Below, piece after piece: positions 53,740-64,000 of a DNA stretch of 64,000 nucleotides; the stretch's first letter is position 1, and every line of letters begins with the position of its first letter. Origin of the DNA: Aptenodytes patagonicus (taxonomy: Eukaryota; Chordata; Aves; Sphenisciformes; Spheniscidae); assembly GCF_965638725.1 (NCBI RefSeq), contig NC_134963.1, positions 8,563,501 through 8,627,500 of the forward strand, read 5' to 3'. The notes under the pieces were generated by a model. It saw nothing but the letters and a program-made list of their open reading frames with translations, was not told where the DNA came from and did not search any database. A program made the translations under genes and the position numbers.

Positions 53740-56388
53740 TGAAAGGGTTTTAGCGTTTTATAGTAATACAGTAAACAAAAGCTTAAGTCAAAATATTGTA
53801 CAGACAGAATGACACTGATAAATACAAGTGTTGGAAAAAGGCAAAAAAATTTTTACTTTCCTACGCGGCATTTTGTAAAGAAAAAGCAAGTTTGTTTACA
53901 GGGGAAAAAGAGATCTAGTCATAAAAGGAAAAAACCCACCGTTGTTATTTCAGGTATTACAACTCTTCTGACCCGCAGTGCTGTACGATTCGAGGGCTAA
54001 TCTACGCACTACGCTTTCGTTCCACCGCTGGTTTTGAACCACTCTGCCTGTTTGTGAAAAGAGCTGCCGCAGCACGTCAGCATGTGCTCAGACCACTTCT
54101 GTTTTACTGAGAACGTCAGAAAATTGCCTATCTTGCATGACAGCCACCGTGGCTCTGGAGTGATGACACAGCGTGACCATAACCAACCCAGAACAAACGT
54201 TTGTTCGGAGATGGGGGAGTTGACCAGAAATGCTGTTTAAGTGACAGAACGGGAAATCAGTTAGGGGTTGGCCATGGTTTTATAGCTAGGCCTTCCCAAC
54301 AAGCAAAATGGTTGATTTTAGAAAATCTGGAGCTAGCATAGCTGGAACAAGGGCTTGCAGTTATCAAAGCATCCGTTTGTTTTGGTACAGAGGCAAGTTT
54401 AAACAACTGATAACTTACAACATAACTCAGTGTTACCCTGCTTTGGAAATCGGGTAAGATATGTTAAAAGAAAAGCATACACTGGTGTCCTGAGAGATTG
54501 AAAAATACTATCCCCTGCCTTTCAATGATGCCAATTTAAGGAAAAGTTCCGAGAAGATTATCAGGGTATTTAATTGCCAGTACCATAATTTTGAAGTAGG
54601 TTTTACCAATGTCTTTTGCAGTTCTAATCCCAGCCTGTCTGCATCCCCATGAGTTTAGAGACAGTTCTGGAATTCAGAAGTGCAGAAAGGAAATAAAAAA
54701 CCCTCACAATGAAGAACATCATTAACTTACTGGGTTGTCATCTACTCTCTCCATTCCTTCCCCCCCCCCCCCCCCCCCCAAACCTGCACTACTAAAAGGG
54801 AGCTAATTACAACATACGAGAATCCAACAGTGTTATGGCACTTAGTGTTTATATATACATACAAACACAGTATGATTGAAAAGGAACCAGCCACTGAACT
54901 TTACCTCGTTTGTTCACATAAATATGGCAGTTTTTCACCAGAAAGCCTTGAAGAGTTCGTGGTTTTGGCAGACTGCATACTGCAGACCCGTTTGTGGAAC
55001 AGCAGATAGCTGTTTCTGACTCAAATGTTTCTGTGAAAACTGTCTAAATGTTCACATCAACTGCTGCCACGTGACAGCCGCTGCAGTTCTGTAACTTCGC
55101 TCTTAACTAAAAGACCACTTTAAGAGGCTGCCAGCCGAACTGCCGCAGCCGGCTCCTTGAAAATGACAACACACTTCCAAATGGGACACAGGCGGAGACA
55201 AAAATTAGTCATTTTTTTCCCCCATGGAATTTGGATTCCCGAAGAACTCTCATTTTTGAAAGTATGGACTGACACTGTTACGAATGAAGAAACCTGAAAC
55301 CCACATGGACGTTTGTCACCCACCTACCTTTCTAACAGGCAGCCTAGCTTGGGTTACTCCATACGTAGCTTGTAAAATTTTGAAAGATTTGCATAAAACT
55401 TACTAGACATCAGAAATCTTTTCACATTTGGATATGTTGAGGTACAGAGGTTACATGCTATGGCAGGCACAGCTGCTTTTGCACTGGCACTCTTCTAACT
55501 TCCTTTTTTGTTTTTTAATTATCACAGAAATCTTTAGTGATATTGCATCTTGAGTTACTGAGCAATGCTGCTGCAAACAAGATGGTGCCTTGAAGATGAC
55601 AGTAAAATTCTGTAGGAAACTTAAGAATGAATTGTTAAATCAGAAACAAAGGATAATATTTTAACCACTAATGCCCTAACGTAACATCAAACATACATAT
55701 TAATGGCATAGTGACAACTAAAAGAAATAACTATTAAGTTTCAAATTCCTTCCAAAACAGAAAAAGTGACAAAGACCTTGTATAGTTACATGTAATAAGC
55801 TCGTATGCCCACAACTACTATTGTTTTAGCAGACTAAAAACATATTATTGCACAACAATTGATATGGGAACAGGTAATATTCGGCTTGTACTCCGTTACC
55901 AGGACTACAACCTTCTTCCTGCTGGGCAGCAGTTACGGTCCTGGAGCCTTCAGAGCCTGTTTCGCTGCGGGTTTCTCAGTCAGCGGCATCACGGCACACG
56001 AGGCTCCAGGACGGACAGAGCAGAGGTGAGATTCTGCCCTCTGATACGCGCAGCTGACTTCAGCGGGAGTTTTGCAAGCAGTATCTGAAAGCAGAACGTG
56101 GCCCCAGGGGAACATCTAAGCAAGAGCTTGATACAACGCTGGTACGTGATAATGGCTCAACAGCTATTCGCAGCATGCTATTATCTGTAACTAAACTGGC
56201 AACACAGGCACAAAATAAGGCAGTGGGTTAAATTAATCATAAAATTGTTAGAAAACATGCAAAAATAATACTGAGTTTTTTAAAAAAAGTTTCTTGCCCC
56301 TTTAGTTTTTCCTCATAAAAATTTGAATAGTTCCACACCTGTTTGAAATTCAACCTTTAAAAAACAAGACTAAAAAGCCAAGTGTGAC
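53740..56388 (-). other. GIT2: GIT2 3' UTR (approximate)
   Basis: About 2.6 kb of AT-rich, single-copy sequence after the GIT2 stop. No canonical AATAAA was found on the minus strand; a weaker TATAAA lies at 53757-53762 (minus). A C20 run at 54760-54779 on plus would be G20 in the transcript. Open frames within are short and unconserved in appearance. Confidence 0.45.
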
Positions 56389-59300
56389 TCAGTTGTTGTT
56401 CTCTTTGGTTGTGATGGTAACCAGCTGTTTAGCAGCCTTGGCGATGTCGTAGGCGCACTGGATCACTTGCTGCGTGACCAGCTGGATGTCTGTTGTAGGG
56501 CACGTCTCCACAGGAAGGGTTTTTTTGCACTCGGATTGGAGTCTGTAGGCACTAGATGTCAGCAGACGCAAAGAAGTCCTTACCAGTTCAGATTTGGGTT
56601 TCTGGGAAAGGAAAGTAGAAGTTGAACTTGACAGAACAACAAAACCATTTTAGGATCACTTTTAATTAGCCGGTAGCAGTCCACAAGTGTTCTTTAATAC
56701 GAAATTTCTGCTGCCAGGGCCCTGCTTTCTGCACGGACTCCTCTGTGCTGTAGGAGACGTTACAAGACACCGCTGCAGAGACGTAGGGTAGGGGCGGATG
56801 AAACAAGTTCCTGGAATTTCTCCTCTCTCATCTCAGGGACATTTCAAACTGCTGCCAGGCAGCACGCAGGGAATACTGCTTCACACTCTCATTTAGGAAG
56901 TTACTCATACAAGTTTTCTAGTGCCCATTTACTGCTACCCAGCCCATGTCCTGGCTGACATCAGGGTACAGCGTGTACAAGACAATCCATTCAGGTAGGC
57001 ACAACAGCATTAGATTTTCCTTGCAGTTTTACAGAGGTAGGTAAGACTTTACAAAAACTTAATCACCGAGATTTCACTCCCTAAACTTGCTGTGAAGAAA
57101 CAGATGACTTTGGTAGATAGATAACAGATCTAAACATACCTGCATGTAAGAAATCCAGGCAACGGCACTCGAATGGAAACTTGGGGGTGATGAGTCTAGC
57201 AAAATTCCCGTGTAACCACAAGACTCCTCAAGCAAGTAGCCTCCAGTTTTGGAGAAACTGCATGCACATCTTAGAGTTTTAAGTTCAAAGTAAAATTAAA
57301 GGCCTGGATTCACAAGTTAGCCCTTCCCAACTGGCATGCTAATAAATACAAAGATGCAAGATTTGACAGAAACACCTGGTCATTTCTCCCTACCTTCGGC
57401 TTTTGGTTTTCATTTACTGAAGGGAAATCTACTAGCAAGGAATGAGGCCAAAAACATTTTAATGCTGAAAGGTACTTACTTTTGGGAACAAGGCTGCCAT
57501 TTCCGTTACTGCCACATGTATTCTCTCGGAGCATGGTATATAGCTGCAAAAAGATGCAATGTATTATTCATTATGCAAAGACTCCTCTTCAATTTCACTA
57601 GTCAGTGGCTATTATTCTAAAAACAACTGAGTAACAAAAACCCCATAAATATTCTAAAAATATCTTTGTAGGCTGCACTGAAGGCAACTGAAGTAGGTAG
57701 TGCAACATGCAATATGGTGACTCCTAGTGTCTCCTCAGCATTCCCCAGCACACTGCAGCACAAGTTTGTACATAGCTATTGCACTTCAGAAAAAGCAAGA
57801 ATTTTACCAATAGTACAAAATTATTTCTTAGGTTTTATTACTCTTTGGTCAAAGTTTGTTTGAAGGAATAACTGTCCACACCTATTATACCAAACATTGT
57901 CAGAAAGAGTCTCAATTTGTATGCAATTATGGAAACGTGTCTATGAATATTAACTGCACATCAATTCATACACTCACATTTCCTAACCTCCTCCCCACCC
58001 AACTATTTGAATGCTAGAATTCATCTCCAAATTGTACAGAAAATTGCTTAGCTCGTTCTGTTTGGTGTATGCACAACGACATATTATTGTGACGTGTGGG
58101 AGAGCAGGCCCAAGCAAACTGGTTCATGTAAGGCAGGCACAAAGTAAAGTAAGATTCTGCAGTTTGAAAATATTTAAACAAAATCTGGTGACACAGAGGT
58201 GCCTTGGGGAAAAAAGGAACTTTTTTCCCTCAGTGCAGTGCTGACAATCAAAAGTGGATTTAAAAAACCACTTTGTATGTGGGATCTGAGTAAGTTTAGC
58301 TTGCTGCCATTTTAGGGAAATCTCTATCTATTTGCTTCGAACGAGCTCTTTCTGCATAAGCCAAGAGACTCTAAAACCAGTCTACTAAAATAAAAGTTTT
58401 AAAACTGCTAAGGATCTAAACAGCTAAAAATATCCAGTAATCTCTGAAGTTAAAAAAAAAACCCAACAAAGGTGTTTCAATTTATTTTATGTTTCAGAGT
58501 TGAATTTTGGCCATCCAAACTCTTAAAAATAATTTGAGTCAAGTGTTGCTATTTATAGGACTATCTTGTCTACACCTCCGAAGCAATGCAATTTTCCTGC
58601 ACTTCTTTTCCATGTGTAAGTTACAAAAGTAGAAGCCTTTAAAAAAACCACTTTGTACCTAAGTTACCAAAATACTGTAAACTCAAAAAACTGTATTCAA
58701 AACACTTGGCAGCAAGGCCTGAAGTCTGACCTCCGTAAGCTTTTAACCCATCTGTTCTCAGCTAAACTCGGAGCGATCTCTGTAACAAACACGTGCCCCT
58801 CTGGGTCAGCAGCTGGGCTGGAAGCTTTAGTTTGTCGCAGAGATGCACGGTGAGGACACACCTTGATTCCAAGGAGATTCATTTCCATCCTTGTATCAGT
58901 TCATGATCAGTTGAAGCCAGGAATGCAGCACCATGCACATATTTCCCCTTTCTCATTTCACAAACTGGAAGGCTAGACGCCTACTGAGAATGGGGTATGC
59001 CAAACTTCCAGTACAGAATTCATACCTTGCTTTTTTGGTAAAGTTTAACTAAAGGTAAAACATCACATGAAGGTAACTTAAGAACACCAAGATGCCTTCT
59101 CGGATTAATTTATACACAGTAAACTGACAACGCACAATTCTCATACAGCAGCTTACAGATACATGCATCTCCCAAACTACCAACTGCTTTCACAGTGTGC
59201 GAGTTTTAGGCTAAATATTCAGTAATTCTGCTGAGTTAGCTAATAAAACAAAGGCAGATTCCATTAGTCCTCATAGATTTCACTTCTGACTTATATACCA

Positions 59301-62300
59301 AATGAAAATTGGTCTGTTCAAAATAGATCTTAAAACTATTTACCATAAGCTGCTGTGAAGCGCTGTGTTAGTGTGGTCTGTCAAAAGTTTAATTTCAAAA
59401 TACTTGTTTTTATGCTTCAAAGACTCAATTTCAGCGTAAGTTAGTTAACATGAGTCAATCTTTAGCAAGAGAATCTCGAAATCACAAAGCAACAGCATTC
59501 AAGAAAAATATTCAGCATCTGTAGATTATGGTAGACCATTGCCCTTCCAAGCAAAAAAACCCAAAAAACCAAACCCCCACGGGTCATTATTTATGCAGTC
59601 ATCGTGCAATACCAAAGGTGCAAAAATAGGTCACTTGCAAATGCACTGAGAAAGAAGCAACACACTGGGGTCATTCTGGCAATGCAGGAAAATTGCTTTA
59701 GAAAGGAGTATTTCCGTATGTCTCAAATCACATGAGTTCTTCCAAATAAACCAAAAGTGGAGAAAAGTCTTCCAAGTTCACTGTAATTCCCATTCTGCTA
59801 CTGAGTTAACAATTAATTTGCTCCCTGCAAGCCAAATGAACAGCACCTTACCTCATAAAAAAGCCAGTTTGCCAATTAAACCCTTCACTAACAAGGCAGA
59901 GAAAGCCCTAAGAGTAACTTGAATGAAAGAGAGTAAGACTAACAACACATATTTCATAATATGTTCTCTAGGTTAGCTGCAAAGTTCACAGAGTATCTTG
60001 GAGGAATGGCTTTATTTTATAGTCTAAACACTCGCTGTAAGCTCATGAAATAAGCCGACACATTTGTTGAATTTACATGCATTCCAGTAAGACATCAGGA
60101 AGATACTCAAGTAGTGACAGCGTGGAAAAAAGAATCCATCATGAGCAGTAACTTGTGGTAACCTCTTCCTCCGATCCTGATATTTGTCACTGGCAGTAAC
60201 ACCTGGGGTTAGAACTTGGGAAGTTCTGTTTTAAAGAACATCTCACTTAAAAATGAAATTTATTTTAGGCATTAATAAACAATATTTCGGTCAGGTTGGA
60301 AGATACTATATAAACACACATCTTTTTTCATTGATTCAAGATACAAATGATCTCATTTGACTCGACAGCTGTATAAACAGTTGAGGGCCTAAGCTCTCAG
60401 GTGTGAACATTGCATCTCGGGAACTGTGACTTCTGCTACTTTTGCAGCAGTGCACAGAAGCAGCAACCACATATTGTGCTGTTAGTTGTCATACTTTATC
60501 TTGATGGACAATAAGCAGAACAGACAGGAGAATCTTTTACACTAGAGACAGTTACAGTTCCAGGCTGTGATTCTGTTCCCCATTAAATCAATACCGGGAG
60601 CTTCGACTGAACGGGTAGTATCACAGGTTCATAACTCTCTGTACTAGCTATCTGCAGTTTCTTTATCATCCAAAGCATTTCATGCATAGCCTTCAACGAC
60701 CCCTGTGCAGATGGTGCGTGAGGGAAAGAGGCAGCAGAGAGAAAGAGAAAGGACACTGTGCCTGGGAGGCAGGGACAGAGGCCAGAGTACCAGGAGGCAG
60801 GACCGGGCTGCTGGATGGTCAGAGGCTGCAGGGGAGCTCTCTCAGCCCAGGGAACCAGCGTGCTGAAGCAGCCGAGGCTATGTCTGAGCTTGAGCATGCC
60901 CGCACGCTCTAATGGTCTACTCGGCCAGTCGAGCACAGGAAAAGGAATGGAAGAAAGCGAGGAAAAAAAAAAAAAAGGAAGGTGTTTCATTAATAGATTA
61001 TATTCTTGCATCATTTTATTACTCTCTGATTACCTATGCAGCACGTGATTTTTATCTACAACGTTCCCAGCACTAGCTGGAAGCCATATTATTACATCAC
61101 TGAGTAACTCATTTTGTTAAGGAAGCATTCCCCTACTGCAGGAAGAGAATGGTGGAACAAGCCTGCTCCACCTCCTTCGTGCCCCAGGCTGTTCTCAGCC
61201 CACCAAGACAAAGCCAGGGAGCCGGAAAACAAAGAACAGCAGCTTCAAGTTCAGTGTTTTGCAAGATTATACTCATTTAAGTACTGGCAAACACCCCACT
61301 CCACGCATGGTACAGAAAAAAAACATAACAGGTTGTTTAAAAATCTATTCAACAGAGAAAGCTAGGTGAGCCATATTGTTTCTTTCAATAAGTTTTTAAA
61401 AAATGTAATTCAAATACTGTGAACTGTGGTATACATAAAAACTCATTTAAAGCTTCTCTTACTGTTGCTTCTCGTTATGATCTGTGAGAAACAAGCAACA
61501 AAGGATTGCAGTGGAAAAGGTTACGGACAAGGGCAACGAGCTCAGCACAAACACGTTAGAACTCGCCATTCAGTGTGAGGAGAGGCCGCGCGCTGTCCCT
61601 TCTAAAAATAGAAAAGTACAAGAAGGGAAAAACACAGAACAAAAGTGGCCCCATTGTTGTGCACTTCTCTCAGCAAGGCAGGAAGCGAGGGCTTAACACA
61701 AATCGCCAGTCGCTTCTCACAGGCAAAGACAGGCACAAAACTTGGGACGGGCGGCAGAATGCAAGACCTACCAGTCTGCAAGTTCAGATTTTCTGGAGAC
61801 CAAAGCTGTTCCAGACCTAAAACGTGTTCATACCTGGGAAGACGTAACTCTTGCTTACAGTCTTCTAAAAGAGCTGGGCAGGAGCACCACCTGATGATCA
61901 GGCAGGGGCAGTATCATTTTTGCTCGCTCACGCTATTCTGAAAATTAATTGTTCAGTTGGGCCAGAAGTTCCCCAAGGGAGCTGAAGCTGTGTGCTACCT
62001 GACGTGCTGATGAACAGTCTCCCGCTTACCCAGCTACAACTGTGTCTAAACCCCACAGTTCAAAATAGCTTTTGCTGGTACGTTATCTGTACTAATATTT
62101 CAGTAGGAAAGCCAAATTCTCCCTGCCTTTGCAAATTTTTCCTGAAACCAGACTCGGTGTTACTATCACACTTCTGTGGGGCGTCCTTACCTACGGACAC
62201 GGAGGACTGAAGACCCAAGAGAAACTTACGCCAAGCTCTCTGCAACATGTTTGATTTATATCTAAAACAACACTCATTTTGCGGCAGGACTTCACAAGCA

Positions 62301-63055
62301 CTTTGCTCCCCAGCGCTCCTCATCCCTGTGCTAGTTGTGGGCAGGGCAGGGCAGTACAGGCAGGTGGCAGGCAGTGGGCAGTGCTGCAGCCAGAACCCAC
62401 TCACAAGGGGCTGCACCGGCTTTTTGGACAGGAGTGTGTGTTCCCACCGCGTGTGCTGGTCACTCGTCCCCGCTCACCCTGTGGCATTAGGTCCAGTGCA
62501 CCAGGAAACACCAAGGACCTGCAAGTTTTGTAGGTGTGAGATCAGCATCTCCAGCGTTAACACGGGTGGTGGTGGCTGTACGTGTGCAAACACCCGAAGA
62601 ATTTTCTTCATTTTCTCACAAACTCCCGAGCTTTTCCAGCACTCACGCCTTACCTATCATGCTTGTTCTCTTGTGCTGCTCGCAGCAGTTCCTGAATATT
62701 CTTAGTGATCTGCTCAGTTTTCCGAATCACATCTTCTGTACTGGGCAAACTGGAGTTGGGGGCTGTGTCAGCATCTTCAGGGATGGAGCTCTCCCCCTGC
62801 CAAATGACACTCCTCTGCCGGCCCTTCCTGCCTGACCTGCAAAGGAACAAAGCAGAGGTCAGCCCTGCGGGACAGAACTGGCTGCCTACACAACTCCCTG
62901 TCCTCCGACAGCGTGGAGCTGTGCCGTTAGCTCTGCATCACCATGCCGTCAGCTCTGCATCGCAGCACCTACCCCGTCTCCTCCAGCTCCAGAGGGGCGG
63001 TGGGGTTATCGTAGTCACTCTCGGACACGCTGCTCTGCTTCTCCAGCTTCGAGGT
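56389..63055 (-). CDS. GIT2: GIT2 ARF-GAP scaffold, C-terminal 180 aa (partial)
   Basis: GIT2 is an ARF GTPase-activating scaffold that recruits PIX/PAK and paxillin to focal adhesions. Only the last four coding exons are in the window: 63055-62973, 62836-62654, 57543-57480, 56601-56389 (stop TGA). Junction phases all agree. The first exon reads TSKLEKQSSVSESDYDNP. The second holds the inter-domain RKGRQRS segment and the family-wide PSTEDVIRKTEQITKNIQEL. The last two form the C-terminal four-helix, FAT-like paxillin-binding domain (IHVAVTEMAALFPK, SAYRLQSECKKTLP, QQVIQCAYDIAKAAKQLVTI), ending KENNN. The tail and RKGRQRS part fit GIT2 rather than GIT1. The ARF-GAP, ankyrin and SHD domains must lie beyond 64000. 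A variable loop (VETCPTTDIQ) differs from mammals. Confidence 0.95.
57544..62653 (-). other. GIT2: GIT2 intron, 5.1 kb
   Basis: AT-rich intron between the PSTEDV exon and the SYIPC exon, with a clean GTAAGG donor and TTTTTGCAG acceptor. No further exon was recognised. A block of about 20 bases (TTTAAAAAACCACTTTGTA) occurs near 58258 and again near 58638 with one extra A. Short open frames at 60583-61048 and 61484-61941 have no family resemblance. Confidence 0.7.
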
Positions 63056-63399
63056 CTGCAACGAATACAGGTTTATTTCAGTGTTGTGCAGAAAAGAGGA
63101 GCCCCGAGCTGTGCCAGCGCCACGTCCTGAGTAGGCGGGCTTGCTCTTTAGCACGACAGCCCCTGCACCAGCCGCTACCCTGGAGCCCGGTGTGCCCCCT
63201 CACCCTGTGCTGGGCTCCTGCTGCCAGCTTGTACGCAAGCCCCTGGGCACTGCCGGCACGGCACAGCCCCACCAGACCCAAAGCAAGGGCTCTGCCCCGG
63301 CACCCAGCCGGGCCGCAGGGTGGGACAGACGGCCACAGCACAGCGTCCTTCCCCTGCCGCTGAAACTGCCACGTGGGCACAGAGGGGGAGGCCCAGAGG

Positions 63400-64000
63400 G
63401 GAGCAGAGGCCAAACAGAGAGGGCAGGGCCACCAGGGAGAAAGAGGCCAGACCAAGAGCAGGAGGCCCACAGCAGACTGGAGGTCAGACAAAGCGTGGGG
63501 GGCTGAACACAGAGTGGAAACCAAACCGAGCACGGGAGGCTGAAACAAGAATTGAGGCCCAGCACAGGCAGAGCAGGAGGCTGGACCGAGTGTGGGAGGC
63601 CCATAACAGAGTAGAGGCCAAATCAAGCATGGGGTTCTGACCACAGAGCACCGGCTGACCCTGGGAAGCCCTCTGCAGAACAGGAGACCAAAATGAGGGT
63701 TGAGGACTATTGCAGTGTGAAAGCCAAAATAAAGACGGGAGACTGATATGACGGTGGGAGGCCCATTGTGGTGGAAGACCAACGGGCATGTAGGAAGCTG
63801 AACCAACGGACTTGGAACCCGCTGCAGATTGGAGGCAGAAACGAGGACAGTTCAAGGCCCCTTGCAGATTGGAGGCCAAAACAGGGGTGGGAGGCCGAAA
63901 AGAGGAGAGTCGAGGCCTATTGCAGATTGGAGGTCGAAATGGAGGTGGGAGGCCAAAACAAGGAGAGTTGAGGCCCATTGCAGATTGGAGGCCGAAACAG
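63400..64000. repeat. Minisatellite with 58-bp period, running off the edge
   Basis: The phrase TTGCAGATTGGAGG recurs at 63862, 63920 and 63978, an exact 58-base period. Older, degenerate half-units around GGGAGGCC-AAA extend back to about 63400. The array lies in the GIT2 intron upstream of the 63055 exon and continues past the window end. Confidence 0.8.

Noticed and set aside
58258-58660. 20-base repeated phrase in the GIT2 intron as a mobile element
   Set aside because: Too short and A-rich, no flanking similarity; most likely coincidence or a tiny local duplication.

Overview
This is vertebrate nuclear DNA, most likely from a bird and probably from a GC-rich, microchromosome-like region. 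The evidence is small spliced exons with GT/AG borders, very short introns in TRPV4 and GLTP, CpG-island promoters, many GC-rich minisatellites, almost no recognisable interspersed repeats, and a TRPV4 C-terminal tail of the avian rather than the mammalian type. A turtle or crocodilian cannot be excluded from sequence alone. Nothing suggests a prokaryote, virus, plasmid or CRISPR array.

Five protein-coding genes are recognised, in the same order and orientation as I recall for human 12q24.11: FAM222A (+), TRPV4 (-), GLTP (-), TCHP (+), GIT2 (-, partial). I rebuilt four of them exon by exon with matching intron phases: FAM222A (432 aa), TRPV4 (863 aa), GLTP (210 aa) and TCHP (488 aa). The last 180 codons of GIT2 lie at the right end; its 5' exons lie beyond base 64000.

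Layout: bases 1-11945 are non-coding (5' intron and/or upstream of FAM222A), with AT-rich islands set in GC-rich DNA and a tight GATA-motif cluster near 8.3 kb. The first FAM222A coding exon is at 11995-12076. An 11.7-kb intron with several minisatellites separates it from the main exon at 23795-25011. A gene-free stretch (about 26.3-31.3 kb) holds a 0.6-kb 15-bp minisatellite. TRPV4 fills 31.3-38.1 kb, with a likely non-coding first exon near 40.4 kb. A C-rich minisatellite at 40.9-41.4 kb separates the TRPV4 promoter area from the GLTP 3' end. GLTP and TCHP are head to head across a CpG-rich 1.6-kb interval. TCHP and GIT2 are tail to tail, about 0.6 kb apart. A 58-bp minisatellite runs off the right edge in a GIT2 intron.

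The genes do not form a pathway. FAM222A is an aggregation-prone protein of poorly defined role, TRPV4 a plasma-membrane Ca2+ channel, GLTP a cytosolic glycolipid carrier, TCHP a keratin/centriole scaffold and GIT2 an ARF-GAP/paxillin scaffold. The observations most worth checking are a 33-bp-arm hairpin in GLTP intron 4, a 134-bp near-identical duplication in two TCHP introns, the MAZ-like G-rich repeat directly downstream of a GLTP poly(A) signal, and the GATA cluster. I found no evidence for a wholly new multi-gene system.
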